Of a stretch of DNA of 64,000 nt, positions 18,128 through 27,280 are shown piece by piece. The DNA comes from Actinomadura coerulea. GTDB taxonomy: Bacteria > Actinomycetota > Actinomycetes > Streptosporangiales > Streptosporangiaceae. The notes beneath the pieces are model-generated. The model was given only the letters and a program-made list of their open reading frames with translations. It was not told the origin of the DNA and did no database searches. The position numbers were made by a program, and so were the translations under genes. The stretch lies in contig NZ_JACHMQ010000001.1 in NCBI RefSeq assembly GCF_014208105.1, positions 1,860,001 to 1,924,000 on the forward strand. The letters run 5' to 3'. Every line of letters begins with the position of its first letter. Position 1 is the stretch's first letter.

Positions 18128-19294
18128 GTGCTGAGGGTGCCCCGGGTCGACGCGACGGTGAAGGACGCCCTGGCGGCGTCGGCGCTGGCGGGAGCGGCGG
18201 CCGCGGCCGCCGTGCTGTGGCCGGGCGTGCGGGGGCTGGACGCGCCCGGCGCCCTGCTGCTGGTGGCGGCGCACGTCCCGCTCGCGGTGATCCGGCGGTG
18301 GCCGGCCCCCGGCCTGGTGGCGCTGGTCGCCCTGGTGCTGCCCTACCACCTGGCGCAGTACCAGCACCACGCGCTGGTGCCCGCCGAGGTGATCGCGCTG
18401 TTCGCCTACGCGGTGCTCGGGCGCCGGGTGCGGATCGTGCTCGGCGTCGCCGCGTCCCTGCTCGCCGTCTGCGTGGTCGGCATGGCGATGCGGGCGGGCG
18501 GCGGATCCCTGCGCGAGCAGATCGCGGTCATCGAGGCCGTGGTGTCGGTCGTCATCGCCGTCCAGGTGTGGCGGGTGCACCGGGCGCGGCTCGCGACGAT
18601 CACCGAGCGGGCCGAGCGGGCCGAGCGCACGCGGGAGGAGGAGGCGCGCCGGCGGGTCGCCGAGGAGCGCCTGCGGATCGCCCGCGACCTGCACGACCTG
18701 CTCGCGCACAGCATCACCCTGATCGGCGTGCGGGCCGGCGCCGCGGCCCACCTCGTGCGCGGGGACCGGCCGCTCGACCGGGAGGAGCTGGCCGACGCGC
18801 TCGCCTCCATCGCCTCGACGTGCCGGGACGCGCGCGTCGAGCTGCGCGGCACGCTCCAGGTCCTGCGCGGCACCGACGTCGGCGCCCCCGAGACGCTGCC
18901 GGGACTGCACGCCGTCGCCGGCCTCGTGCGGGCGGCGCGCGGCGGCGGGATCGACGTCGACCTGCGGGACGGGGACGTCGGGACACCGCCCCCGGAGACG
19001 GGGGTCGCCGCGTACCGGATCGTCCAGGAGGCCCTGACCAACGTTGTCAAGCACGCCGCCGCGAAGCGCGCGACGGTGAGCCTGGCGCGCGACGGCGGGC
19101 GGCTCGTCGTCCGGGTCGCCGACGACGGCCGGGGCCCGTCCGGCGGCCCGCCCGGGGGGTTCGGGATCCTCGGAATGATCGAGCGGGCGCGCAGCGTGGG
19201 CGGGACGCTCGACGCGGGGCCGGGCGAGTCCGGCGGGTTCGTCGTCACCGCCGTCCTCCCGCTCGAGGACGCCGTCGCGCCGCGCCGGGCGTGA
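18128..19294 (+). CDS. Sensor histidine kinase, NarL/DesK type (HisKA_3)
   Basis: A protein of about 388 residues. Residues 15-160 hold several hydrophobic spans of a membrane sensor; a coiled linker rich in Arg/Glu follows. The phosphoacceptor is in RLRIARDLHDLLAHSITLIG and the ATPase domain has IVQEALTNVVKHAAAK (N box), VRVADDGRGPS (G1) and GFGILGMIERARSVGG (G2). GTG 18128 is preferred over GTG 18110 because GGGGGAGA sits 9 bases upstream. Such kinases are almost always followed by a LuxR-type response regulator, but here the next gene is a phosphatidyltransferase, so its partner must be encoded elsewhere. Confidence 0.88.
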   Translation: MLRVPRVDATVKDALAASALAGAAAAAAVLWPGVRGLDAPGALLLVAAHVPLAVIRRWPAPGLVALVALVLPYHLAQYQHHALVPAEVIALFAYAVLGRRVRIVLGVAASLLAVCVVGMAMRAGGGSLREQIAVIEAVVSVVIAVQVWRVHRARLATITERAERAERTREEEARRRVAEERLRIARDLHDLLAHSITLIGVRAGAAAHLVRGDRPLDREELADALASIASTCRDARVELRGTLQVLRGTDVGAPETLPGLHAVAGLVRAARGGGIDVDLRDGDVGTPPPETGVAAYRIVQEALTNVVKHAAAKRATVSLARDGGRLVVRVADDGRGPSGGPPGGFGILGMIERARSVGGTLDAGPGESGGFVVTAVLPLEDAVAPRRA

Positions 19295-19427
19295 CGCGCC
19301 CCCCCGCCGCATCCGGTAGCGCCCGTTCGCCGGGACCCTCCCGACTCCGACCCCGACGCCGCCGGGGGGCTTTCCTCCCCTTACGGATAGGGTCAGGATC
19401 AAGGGGACCAGGGGAGGCGACGCGTCG

Positions 19428-20132
19428 GTGAGCACTTTGCAGGAGGCCCCGCAGGACCGGATCTTCACGGTGCCCAACATCCTGAGCCTCGCCCGGCTCC
19501 TGGGCGTCCCGCTGTTCCTGTGGCTCGTCCTCGTCGAGGCGGACTGGTGGGCGCTCGGCCTGCTGGTGTTCGCGGGCCTGTCGGACTGGCTGGACGGGAA
19601 GCTCGCGCGGGCGTTCAACCAGACGAGCAGGCTCGGCATGGTCCTCGACCCGGCCGCCGACCGCCTCTACATCCTCGCCACGCTCGTCGGGCTCACCATC
19701 CGCGACATCATCCCGCTGTGGCTGGTGCTCGCGCTCGTCGCCCGCGAGGTGTCGATCCTGCCGATCGCGCCGATCGTGCGGCGGCTCGGCTACGGCGGCA
19801 CGCTGCCCGTGCACTTCATCGGCAAGGCGGCGACGATGTGCCTGCTGTACGCGTTCCCGCTGCTGCTGCTCGGCGACCACGACGGCGGCGCGGGCACCGC
19901 GGCGCGGGTCGTCGGATGGGCCTTCGCCGGCTGGGGGACGGCCCTGTACTGGTGGGCGGCCGTCCTCTACTGGGTGCAGACGCGGCAGCTGGTGCTGGCC
20001 GGCCGCGGCTCACCGTCCCCGCCCTCCTCCCCGGGCGGGGCGCCCGGGGAGGGCGGTCCGGGGCCCGCCGAGGATCCGGGCGCGGAACCGCCGGCGACCG
20101 GCGACCCGAAGGGAGCTGAGACCCCCCGATGA
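19428..20132 (+). CDS. CDP-alcohol phosphatidyltransferase (PgsA-like)
   Basis: A 234-residue integral membrane enzyme transferring a phosphatidyl group from CDP-diacylglycerol to an alcohol. The full family motif DG-x2-AR-x8-G-x3-D-x3-D is visible in DGKLARAFNQTSRLGMVLDP followed by AAD. By synteny it corresponds to Rv1822 (PgsA2). The GTG start at 19428 follows GGGGAGGCG. Its C-terminal 50 residues are Pro/Gly-rich and probably disordered. It overlaps the next gene by four bases (ATGA), so the two are cotranslated. Confidence 0.88.
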   Translation: MSTLQEAPQDRIFTVPNILSLARLLGVPLFLWLVLVEADWWALGLLVFAGLSDWLDGKLARAFNQTSRLGMVLDPAADRLYILATLVGLTIRDIIPLWLVLALVAREVSILPIAPIVRRLGYGGTLPVHFIGKAATMCLLYAFPLLLLGDHDGGAGTAARVVGWAFAGWGTALYWWAAVLYWVQTRQLVLAGRGSPSPPSSPGGAPGEGGPGPAEDPGAEPPATGDPKGAETPR

Positions 20133-22627
20133 AGGCCGTCGTGATGGCGGGAGGCGAGGGGACGCGGCTGCGTCCGATGACCGCCAACCAGCCGAAGCCC
20201 CTGCTGCCGCTCGTCAACCGGCCGATCATGGAGCACGTGCTGCGGCTGCTGAAGAGGCACGGGTTCGGCGAGACCGTCGTCACCGTCCAGTTCCTGGCCG
20301 CGCTGATCCGCAACTACTTCGGCGACGGCGAGGAGCTCGGCATGTCGCTGAGCTACGCGACCGAGGAGGTCCCGCTCGGCACCGCCGGCAGCGTCAAGAA
20401 CGCGGAGGAGGCGCTGCGCGACGACCGCTTCCTGGTGATCTCGGGGGACGCGCTCACCGACATCGACCTGACCGACATGGTGCGGTTCCACGAGGAGAAC
20501 GACGCCCTCGTCACCATCGGCCTCAAGCGCGTCCCGAACCCCCTGGAGTTCGGGATCATCATCGTGGACGACGCGGGACGCGTGCAGCGGTTCCTGGAGA
20601 AGCCCACCTGGGGCCAGGTGTTCTCCGACACCGTCAACACCGGCATCTACGTGATGGAGCCGGAGGTCCTGGAGCACGTCGCGGAGGGCGAGCCGGTCGA
20701 CTGGTCCGGGGACGTCTTCCCGAAGCTGCTCGCCGAGGGCGCCCGCCTGTTCGGGTACGTGGCCGACTGCTACTGGGAGGACGTCGGCACCCACGAGAGC
20801 TACCTGAAGGCGCAGGCGGACATGCTCTCCGGGCAGGTCGGCATCGACCTGGACGGCTTCGAGATGTCGCCGGGAGTGTGGGTCGCCGAGGGCGCGGAGG
20901 TGGACGCCGAGGCCGTTCTCAAGGGTCCCCTCTACATCGGCGACTACGCGAAGGTGGAGGCGGGCGTCGAGCTGCGCGAGTTCACCGTGCTCGGCAGCAA
21001 CGTCGTCGTCAAGGAGGGCGCCTTCCTGCACCGCGCGATAGTCCACGACAACGTGTTCGTCGCGCCGTCCACGAACCTGCGGGGCTGCGTCGTCGGGAAG
21101 AACACCGACATCATGGCGGGCGCCCGCGTGGAGGAGGGCGCCGTCATCGGGGACGAGTGCGTCATCGAGGCCGAGGCGTACGTGTCCAGCGGCGTGAAGG
21201 TCTACCCGTTCAAGACCATCGAGGCCGGCGCCGTCGTCAACACCAGCGTGATCTGGGAGTCGCGGGGGCAGCGCAACCTGTTCGGGCCGCGGGGGATCTC
21301 CGGGCTCGTCAACGTGGAGATCACCCCCGAGCTGGCGGTGCGGCTCGCCTCCGCCTACGCGACGACCCTGAAGAAGGGCACGACCGTCGTCACCGGACGG
21401 GACGTCTCCCGCGCGGCCCGCACCCTGAAACGCGCGGTGAACAGCGCTCTCACCGCCAGCGCCATCAACGTCCAGGACCTGGAGGCGACGCCGCTGACCG
21501 TCGCCCGGTTCGAGACCGGCCGCGAGGACAGCGTCGGCGGGATCTACATCCGCACCACCCTCGGCGACCCGCAGGGCGTCGACATCCTCTTCCTGGACGC
21601 GGACGGCGCCGACCTGTCCCAGGGCGCGCAGCGCAAGCTGGAGCGCGTCTTCGGCCGGCAGGAGTACCGCCGCGCGTTCCCCGGCGAGATCGCCGAGCTG
21701 ACCTATCCGCCGCGCGTCGTGGAGACCTACACCCGCGACCTGTTGCGCCGCGTCGACATCCGCGGCGTCCGCGAGGCCGGACTGAAGATCGTCCTGGACT
21801 GCGCGGGCGGGGTGGCCTCGCTGGTGCTGCCGAACCTGCTCGGCAAGGTCGGCGTGGAGGTCCTCACCCGCAACGCCGGGCTGGACGAGGCCAACCCGAC
21901 CGAGACGCTCGCCGAGCGGATGCGCGACCTGGAGCGGCTCGGCGAGCTGGTGTCCTCCTCGCGGGCCGCGTTCGGCGTCCGGTTCGACCCGGTCGGGGAG
22001 CGGATCTCCCTGGTGGACGAGAACGGCGAGCTGGTCGGCGACGACCGCGCCCTGCTGGTGATGCTGGACCTCGTCGCGGCCGAGCGGCGGGGCGGCAAGG
22101 TGGCGCTGCCGGTGACGACGACGCGGGTCGCCGAGCAAGTGTGCCGGTTCCACGGCGTGCAGGTCGAGTGGACCTCCACGTCCCAGGACGTGCTGACCAA
22201 GGCGGCCGCGCAGCCGAGCGTGGTCTTCGCGGGGGACGGGCGCGGCGGGTTCCTGATGCCCGAGTTCAGCGGCACCGTGGACGGGATCGCGGCGTTCGTC
22301 CGGCTGGTCGGCCTGGTCGCGCGGACGCGGCTGACGCTGTCGCAGATCGACCGCCGCATCCCCGACGCGCACCTGCTGCGCCGCTCGGTCCCGACGCCGT
22401 GGGCGGCCAAGGGCAGCGTCATGCGCCGCGTCGTGGAGGCGGCGGGGAACCGGACGCTCGACACCACCGACGGCGTGCGCGTGGTGGAGGGCGACGGCCG
22501 CTGGGTCCTCGTGCTGCCCGATCCCGCGGAGGCGGTGACGCACCTGTGGGCCGAGGGGCCGGACGCCGACGCCGCCCAGGCGCTGCTGGCGGAGTGGGCC
22601 GCCGTGGTCGAGCGCGCGGGCTCCTGA
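20129..22627 (+). CDS. Mannose-1-phosphate guanylyltransferase / phosphomannomutase-like fusion
   Basis: An 832-residue protein in three parts. Residues 1-235 are a nucleotidyltransferase with AGGEGTRLRPMTANQPKPLLP and the metal site ISGDALTDIDL. Residues 250-370 form a left-handed beta-helix (hexapeptide repeats such as VVVKEGAFLHRAIVHDNVFV). Residues 380-830 resemble phosphomannomutase/phosphoglucomutase, but the serine phosphate loop TASHNP is replaced by GGIYIRTTLGDPQG, so mutase activity is doubtful. It should make GDP-mannose (or another NDP-sugar) for glycolipids and cell-wall glycans. ATGA overlap with the phosphatidyltransferase gene suggests a joint envelope role. Confidence 0.88.
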   Translation: MKAVVMAGGEGTRLRPMTANQPKPLLPLVNRPIMEHVLRLLKRHGFGETVVTVQFLAALIRNYFGDGEELGMSLSYATEEVPLGTAGSVKNAEEALRDDRFLVISGDALTDIDLTDMVRFHEENDALVTIGLKRVPNPLEFGIIIVDDAGRVQRFLEKPTWGQVFSDTVNTGIYVMEPEVLEHVAEGEPVDWSGDVFPKLLAEGARLFGYVADCYWEDVGTHESYLKAQADMLSGQVGIDLDGFEMSPGVWVAEGAEVDAEAVLKGPLYIGDYAKVEAGVELREFTVLGSNVVVKEGAFLHRAIVHDNVFVAPSTNLRGCVVGKNTDIMAGARVEEGAVIGDECVIEAEAYVSSGVKVYPFKTIEAGAVVNTSVIWESRGQRNLFGPRGISGLVNVEITPELAVRLASAYATTLKKGTTVVTGRDVSRAARTLKRAVNSALTASAINVQDLEATPLTVARFETGREDSVGGIYIRTTLGDPQGVDILFLDADGADLSQGAQRKLERVFGRQEYRRAFPGEIAELTYPPRVVETYTRDLLRRVDIRGVREAGLKIVLDCAGGVASLVLPNLLGKVGVEVLTRNAGLDEANPTETLAERMRDLERLGELVSSSRAAFGVRFDPVGERISLVDENGELVGDDRALLVMLDLVAAERRGGKVALPVTTTRVAEQVCRFHGVQVEWTSTSQDVLTKAAAQPSVVFAGDGRGGFLMPEFSGTVDGIAAFVRLVGLVARTRLTLSQIDRRIPDAHLLRRSVPTPWAAKGSVMRRVVEAAGNRTLDTTDGVRVVEGDGRWVLVLPDPAEAVTHLWAEGPDADAAQALLAEWAAVVERAGS

Positions 22628-22633
22628 GCGGCC

Positions 22634-24046
22634 TCAGCAGCGCTCGCGGGGCCTGAGACCGGTCCGGTCGGGGTCCCGGTCGGCGTAGCGGGCGCCGAGG
22701 AACGCGATGAGGTGCTCCACGTCGGCGATGTTCGACACGAGGCCGAGGGACGCCCTGACCGCGCCGCCGCTCGGCAGCCCGAGCACGCCCAGGTAGTCGT
22801 CGAGGGTCCGCATCCGCAGGTGGGCGGTCCGGCGCAGGGCCTGCTCGGAGATCTCGAAGGCGCCCTCGCCGGCGCCGGGGTTGCAGAAGCAGCCGGTCCG
22901 GATCGAGATGCCCGCGGCGGCGGTGTCGCGGGCCACGATCCGCTCGTCCACGACCGCGCCGCGGCGGTCGAGCACGTTGAACGCGACGGTGCCGCCGCGC
23001 CCGTCGGCGCCCTCCGGGCCGTACACCCGGACCAGCGGTGAGCCGTCGGCGTGGCGCAGGTCCGCGAGGCGGCGCAGGAGCAGCGACGTCAGGCACCCGA
23101 CGCGGCGCTGGACGAGGTCCATGCCGATGTCGCCGATCCAGCGGATGCCGAACTCCACGTCCGGGATGGACAGGAAGTTCAGGGTGCCGTCCTCGAACGC
23201 GGTCTCGTCGGGCGCGAGCACGTGCCAGCCGCCGAGCGCGCTGACCGCCCGGATGGTCCCGCCGGCGAACCACGGGCGGCGCAGCCGGGCCAGCGCCTCC
23301 CGGCGGGCGACCAGGCTGCCCACGCCGGTCGGGTACCCGAACACCTTGTACCAGCTCACGGGGACGAAGTCGGGCCGGACCCGGCTCAGGTCGAGGCGGC
23401 CGGAGGGCGCGAAAGCGGCCGCGTCCAGCAGCACGTCGAAGCCGTGCGCGTGGGCGAGGTCGACCCAGCCCAGCGGGTGCCGGACGCCGCTGAAGTTGCT
23501 CTGCGCGGGAAAGGCCAGCAGGCCGCCGGCGCCACCCAGCGCCGCGGCGAGGTCGGCCTCGCGGACCCTCAGGTCGGGCCCGCGGACGGGCACGTGGGCG
23601 ACCTCGGCGCCGCGCGCTCTGGCGAACTCCCTGATCCCGTTCACCGAGTTGTGGTTGTCGCCGGTGAGGACGAGCCGGCCGCCCCGCTCGAACGGGTAGG
23701 CCTCCCCGACGAGGCGGCACGCGCCGGTGGCGTTGTGCGTGAACACCACCGCGTACTCCTCGGGGGAGGCGTTGAAGAACGCCAGGACCGCCCGCCGCGC
23801 CCGCTCGACGAGGGCCGTGGAGGCGCTGGAGGTGGGGTTCTCCGAGTGCGGGTTGCCGTAGCAGCGCCCCGCCAGTCGCTCGGCGTGCGCGCGGATCTGC
23901 GCGGCGGCGGCGACCCCCGAGCCCGTGTAGTCCAGGTACGTCTGCCCGTCCAGGTAGGCGTACTCGGCGGCCCGCAGCTCGTCCAGCGGCCGCGTCTCCG
24001 CGTAGCCGGACATGAGGTCGACGTCATAACCGGGCGAAACGCTCAA
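22634..24046 (-). CDS. Class V aminotransferase-fold PLP enzyme (molybdenum cofactor sulfurase-like)
   Basis: A 470-residue PLP-dependent enzyme of the cysteine desulfurase superfamily. YGNPHSENPTSSAS, VFTHNATGACRLVGEAYPF and the lysine in PVSWYKVFGYPTGVG (Schiff base) are clear. The motif RTGCFCNPGAGE near residue 395 closely matches the active-site cysteine loop of the N-terminal domain of Moco sulfurases (MOCOS/ABA3) rather than SufS/IscS. The MOSC domain that completes eukaryotic Moco sulfurases is missing. It may mobilise sulfur for molybdenum enzymes; that is inference. It follows the ABC transporter gene in the same direction with a 109-bp gap. Confidence 0.8.
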   Translation of the reverse strand: MSVSPGYDVDLMSGYAETRPLDELRAAEYAYLDGQTYLDYTGSGVAAAAQIRAHAERLAGRCYGNPHSENPTSSASTALVERARRAVLAFFNASPEEYAVVFTHNATGACRLVGEAYPFERGGRLVLTGDNHNSVNGIREFARARGAEVAHVPVRGPDLRVREADLAAALGGAGGLLAFPAQSNFSGVRHPLGWVDLAHAHGFDVLLDAAAFAPSGRLDLSRVRPDFVPVSWYKVFGYPTGVGSLVARREALARLRRPWFAGGTIRAVSALGGWHVLAPDETAFEDGTLNFLSIPDVEFGIRWIGDIGMDLVQRRVGCLTSLLLRRLADLRHADGSPLVRVYGPEGADGRGGTVAFNVLDRRGAVVDERIVARDTAAAGISIRTGCFCNPGAGEGAFEISEQALRRTAHLRMRTLDDYLGVLGLPSGGAVRASLGLVSNIADVEHLIAFLGARYADRDPDRTGLRPRERC

Positions 24047-24155
24047 AATGCACCCCCGTGTGCAAAAGCCGCATCCCTCACTAAACGGTCACGGAATCGC
24101 CGGAGGTGATGCAAGAGCGCCGTGGTGTCCTTAAATGGCCTATGGGGAAGGGGTT

Positions 24156-25775
24156 TCATGTCCTTCGGGTGAGGACCAGGCAGGTCCCCGCGAGGAACAG
24201 CACCGTGAACCCGCCGAGCAGTGCCCAGTCCACGGCCGGCGACCGCGAGAAAGTGTCGCCGTAGGAGGCGAGCAGGGGCGGCCCCAGCGGCGAGCGCCCG
24301 CTCGCCCAGAGCCGCTCCACTCCGAGGCTGTGCCCGAGCCCCTCGAAGGCCCACCGGTTGGACATGGCGCAACTGAGCCACCGTCCAGGCGCTGCCATCA
24401 CCGGGACGGGCAGGATCGCGCCCACGAACAGCACCTGCGGGAAGCAGAGCATCGGCAGAGCCATCGTGGCCTGGGCAGGGTCGGTGACCGCCGCCGACAC
24501 GAGCAGGCCCAGCGCCAGCGCCGCCAGCGAGCACAGCAGCAGCGTGGTGAACAGCTCCCCGTACGTGCCCCATCCCATCGCGGGCAGCCGGTCCAGGGCC
24601 CGCAGGACGCCGAGCATCAGCGCGTCCACCGCGGCCAGCAGCGGCAGCAGGACGGTCGCCTTCGCCAGCACGTAGGGCGCGATCCGCAGCCCGGTGAGCC
24701 GCTCCCGCCGCAGCACGGGCAGCTCGTTGCAGATCTGCAGCAGCCCGTACGTCAGGCCGAAGAAGAACCCGCCGAAGGCGATCCAGAACAGGATCATCAC
24801 CGTCGCCGCGGGGCTGGGGGACTCCGGCGAGAACGCCCCCGGGCGGAACAGGACGGCGAACATCGCCAGCACCATGAGCGGCGACCCGACGAGCACCGCG
24901 AGGGTGAGCCGGTTGCGGGTGAGCAGGTCCAGGCTGCGCCGGGTGAGCAGCGCCCACTGCCGGAACGCGCCGACCGACGGGCCGGTCTCCCAGCCGGTCC
25001 CCGCCTCCGGTGCCGCCCCGCGCCTCCGCGCGCCGAACCGGCCCGTCCACTCCTGCGGCGCCCCTTCGGCCAGCCGGAGGTAGATGTCCTCGATCCGGTC
25101 CGCCCGGAACCGCTCGCGCGCCTCATCCGGTTCGCCGTAGAAGACCAGCCGCCCGTCCTGGGCGAGGACGGCCACCCGGTCGCACACCAGGACGTCCGGC
25201 GGATGGTGCGTGGTGATGACCACCGTCGTCCCCGAGTCCGCGAGCCCGCGCAGCAGCCGCATCAGGTCGGCCGAGGTCGCCGGGTCGAGGCCGGAGGTGG
25301 GCTCGTCCAGGAAGAACACGCGCGGCCGCGTCAGCATCTCGACCGCGATGCTGGCCCGCTTGCGCTCGCCGCCGCTCAGCGACCCGACGCGCTGCCCGGC
25401 CAGATCGGTCAGCGCGAGCGACTCCAGGACGCCGTCCACGGCTCGCTCGGCGTGCTCGGCAGGCGTCCCCGCGGGCAGCCTCAGCCCCGCCGCGTACCGC
25501 AGGGTGCGCCGCAGCGGCATCTCCAGGTGGACGATGTCGTCCTGCGGGACGTAGCCCAGCGAGCCCGCGGCCGGGGCGGCCGCGCCGCCGTCGTACCTGA
25601 CCTCGCCCTCGGCGGGCGGCCGGACGCCCGCGATGGCGTCCAGCAGGGTGGTCTTGCCCGCCCCGCTGCCGCCGATGATCGCCACCAGCTCCCCGGCGCC
25701 GATCGACAGCGACACCTCCCGCAGCGTCCGCCGTCCCCCGGCCGCTCGCTGCCCCACCTCGCGGACCTCGATCAT
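24156..25775 (-). CDS. ABC transporter, fused ATPase and permease (ABCG-like half-transporter)
   Basis: A 539-residue protein. The N-terminal ATPase (residues 1-230) has Walker A GGSGAGKTT, Q-loop GYVPQDDIVHLEM, signature LSGGERKRAS and Walker B VFFLDEPTSGLDP. A linker (about 230-280) leads to an ABC2-type membrane domain with six hydrophobic spans ending FTVLFLAGTCLVLTRRT. The order ATPase-then-membrane is that of ABCG/White exporters; the dimer would export a lipid or other hydrophobic compound. There is no FHA domain, unlike Rv1747. Probably an independent unit between a MocR gene upstream and the PLP enzyme downstream on the same strand. Confidence 0.9.
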   Translation of the reverse strand: MIEVREVGQRAAGGRRTLREVSLSIGAGELVAIIGGSGAGKTTLLDAIAGVRPPAEGEVRYDGGAAAPAAGSLGYVPQDDIVHLEMPLRRTLRYAAGLRLPAGTPAEHAERAVDGVLESLALTDLAGQRVGSLSGGERKRASIAVEMLTRPRVFFLDEPTSGLDPATSADLMRLLRGLADSGTTVVITTHHPPDVLVCDRVAVLAQDGRLVFYGEPDEARERFRADRIEDIYLRLAEGAPQEWTGRFGARRRGAAPEAGTGWETGPSVGAFRQWALLTRRSLDLLTRNRLTLAVLVGSPLMVLAMFAVLFRPGAFSPESPSPAATVMILFWIAFGGFFFGLTYGLLQICNELPVLRRERLTGLRIAPYVLAKATVLLPLLAAVDALMLGVLRALDRLPAMGWGTYGELFTTLLLCSLAALALGLLVSAAVTDPAQATMALPMLCFPQVLFVGAILPVPVMAAPGRWLSCAMSNRWAFEGLGHSLGVERLWASGRSPLGPPLLASYGDTFSRSPAVDWALLGGFTVLFLAGTCLVLTRRT

Positions 25776-25847
25776 CTGTCCTCCCGCCGGGCGACCCCAC
25801 CACGACGATGAACGATCTTCCGGTGCGCGTCCAGCCGCCGGATCCGG

Positions 25848-27188
25848 TCAGTCGGGGGCGTCGTCGTCGGGGTCCCCGGCGGCGATCCCGGCGAGCGTCC
25901 GCAGGGCGCGGGCGAGGACGTCCGGCGGCGGAGAGGCCAGGCCGAGGCGGACGGCGCGCGGGGCCGCGGCGCCGCCCACGACGAAGGCGGCGGCCGGGGT
26001 GACGGCGATGCCGCGCCGGGCGGCCGCCGCCACGAACGTCTCGGCCCGCCACCGCTGGGGCAGCTCCCACCAGCAGAAGTACGAGCAGGGGTCGGACCGG
26101 ACGGCCGCCCCCTCCAGGCACCGGGCCGCGATCCGCTGGCGGGACGCGGCGTCGGCGCGCTTGGCGCGCACGACCCTCTCGACCGTCCCGTCCGCGATCC
26201 AGCCCGCCGCCGCCTCCAGCGCGAACCCCTGCGGGCCCCAGGCGCCGGAGCGCAGCGCGGCGGCGAGGCGCCCGGCGAGCGCGGCGGGCGGCACGGCGAA
26301 GCCGAGGCTCAGGCCGGGCGCGAGGCGCTTGGAGAGGCTGTCGACGAGCACGGTGCGATGCGGGGCGTGCGCCGCCAGCGGCTCCGGCCCGCCGCCCGGA
26401 AGGAACGCCCAGACCCGGTCCTCCACGGCGTGCAGGCCGAGGCGCTCCAGCGCGCCGGCCAGCTCGGCGCGGCGCTCCCGCGGCATCGTGGTCCCGCTGG
26501 GGTTGTGCAGCGTCGGCTGGACGTAGACGGCGGCGAGCGGGGCGGCGCGATGGGCCTCGGCGAGCGCGTCCGGGCGCAGCCCGTGCCCGTCCATCGCGAC
26601 CGGGACCGGCGTCACGCCGAGCCGGGCCGCGATCCCCTTGATCACCGGATAGGTGAGCGCCTCGACGCCGAGCCGGCCGCCCGCGGGCACGAGCGCCGCC
26701 ACGGCGCCCGCGACGGCCTGCCGGCCGTTCCCGGCGAACAGCACCTCGGAGGGGTCGGGCCGCAGGCCGGGCGAGGCCAGCAGCTCCGCCGCGGCCTCGC
26801 GGGCGGCGGCGGTCCCCGCGACCCCCGCCGGCCCGAGCGCGGCGGCCAGGACGTCCGGGCGGCGCACGCGCTCCAGCCCCTCGGCGAGCAGGGCGCCCAG
26901 CCCGGGGGGCACGGGATGGTTCAGCTCCAGGTCGACGCGCGCCGCGGCGGGCTCGGTGAGCGCGGGCCCCGGCGGGCGCTCGGCCGCGCGGACGAAGGTC
27001 CCGCGTCCGACCTCGCCCACCACCAGGCCGCGCCTGGCCAGCTCCCGGTACACGCGGTTCGCCGTGGAGCCCGCGATGCCGCGGCGGCGGGCGAAGGCGC
27101 GCTGCGGCGGCAGCCGCTCGCCCGGGCGCAGCCGTCCCGCCGCGATGTCGGCGGCCAGCTCGTCCGCGACCCGCCGGAAATCGTCCAT
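25848..27188 (-). CDS. MocR-family regulator: GntR helix-turn-helix fused to an aminotransferase
   Basis: About 446 residues from ATG 27188 (MDDFRRVADELAADIAAG); the frame is open to 27215. Residues 1-75 are a winged helix with LPPQRAFARRRGIAGSTANRVYRELARRGLVVGEVGRGTFV. Residues 95-446 are a fold-type I aminotransferase with the PLP lysine in VLVDSLSKRLAPGLSLGF. MocR proteins bind PLP or PLP-amino-acid adducts and activate a divergent gene, usually for amino acid or vitamin B6 metabolism. Here the divergent gene encodes a LysE exporter, with two direct repeats between them. Confidence 0.9.
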   Translation of the reverse strand: MDDFRRVADELAADIAAGRLRPGERLPPQRAFARRRGIAGSTANRVYRELARRGLVVGEVGRGTFVRAAERPPGPALTEPAAARVDLELNHPVPPGLGALLAEGLERVRRPDVLAAALGPAGVAGTAAAREAAAELLASPGLRPDPSEVLFAGNGRQAVAGAVAALVPAGGRLGVEALTYPVIKGIAARLGVTPVPVAMDGHGLRPDALAEAHRAAPLAAVYVQPTLHNPSGTTMPRERRAELAGALERLGLHAVEDRVWAFLPGGGPEPLAAHAPHRTVLVDSLSKRLAPGLSLGFAVPPAALAGRLAAALRSGAWGPQGFALEAAAGWIADGTVERVVRAKRADAASRQRIAARCLEGAAVRSDPCSYFCWWELPQRWRAETFVAAAARRGIAVTPAAAFVVGGAAAPRAVRLGLASPPPDVLARALRTLAGIAAGDPDDDAPD

Positions 27189-27198
27189 GCGTCCACCA

Positions 27199-27233
27199 TA
27201 TTGCACCGAGCGCAATTCTGCTATTGCACCGAG
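27199..27233. promoter_or_regulatory. Direct-repeat operator of the MocR/lysE promoter
   Basis: TATTGCACCGAG occurs at 27199-27210 and again at 27222-27233, 23 bases apart (about two helical turns), with TTGC/GCAA inverted halves at 27201 and 27212. MocR regulators (GabR, PdxR) typically bind paired direct repeats. The second copy contains TTGCAC, a possible -35 with TACTCT 17 bases on (27247-27252) for the lysE gene. Confidence 0.6.
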
Positions 27234-27280
27234 AAGGCTCGACTTCTACTCTTGGAGAACTTCGAGTCGTCTGGAGCGCA

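Noticed and set aside
24047-24155. Operator or terminator between the ABC transporter and the PLP enzyme
   Set aside because: No convincing stem or repeat found; only an ordinary promoter-sized gap.
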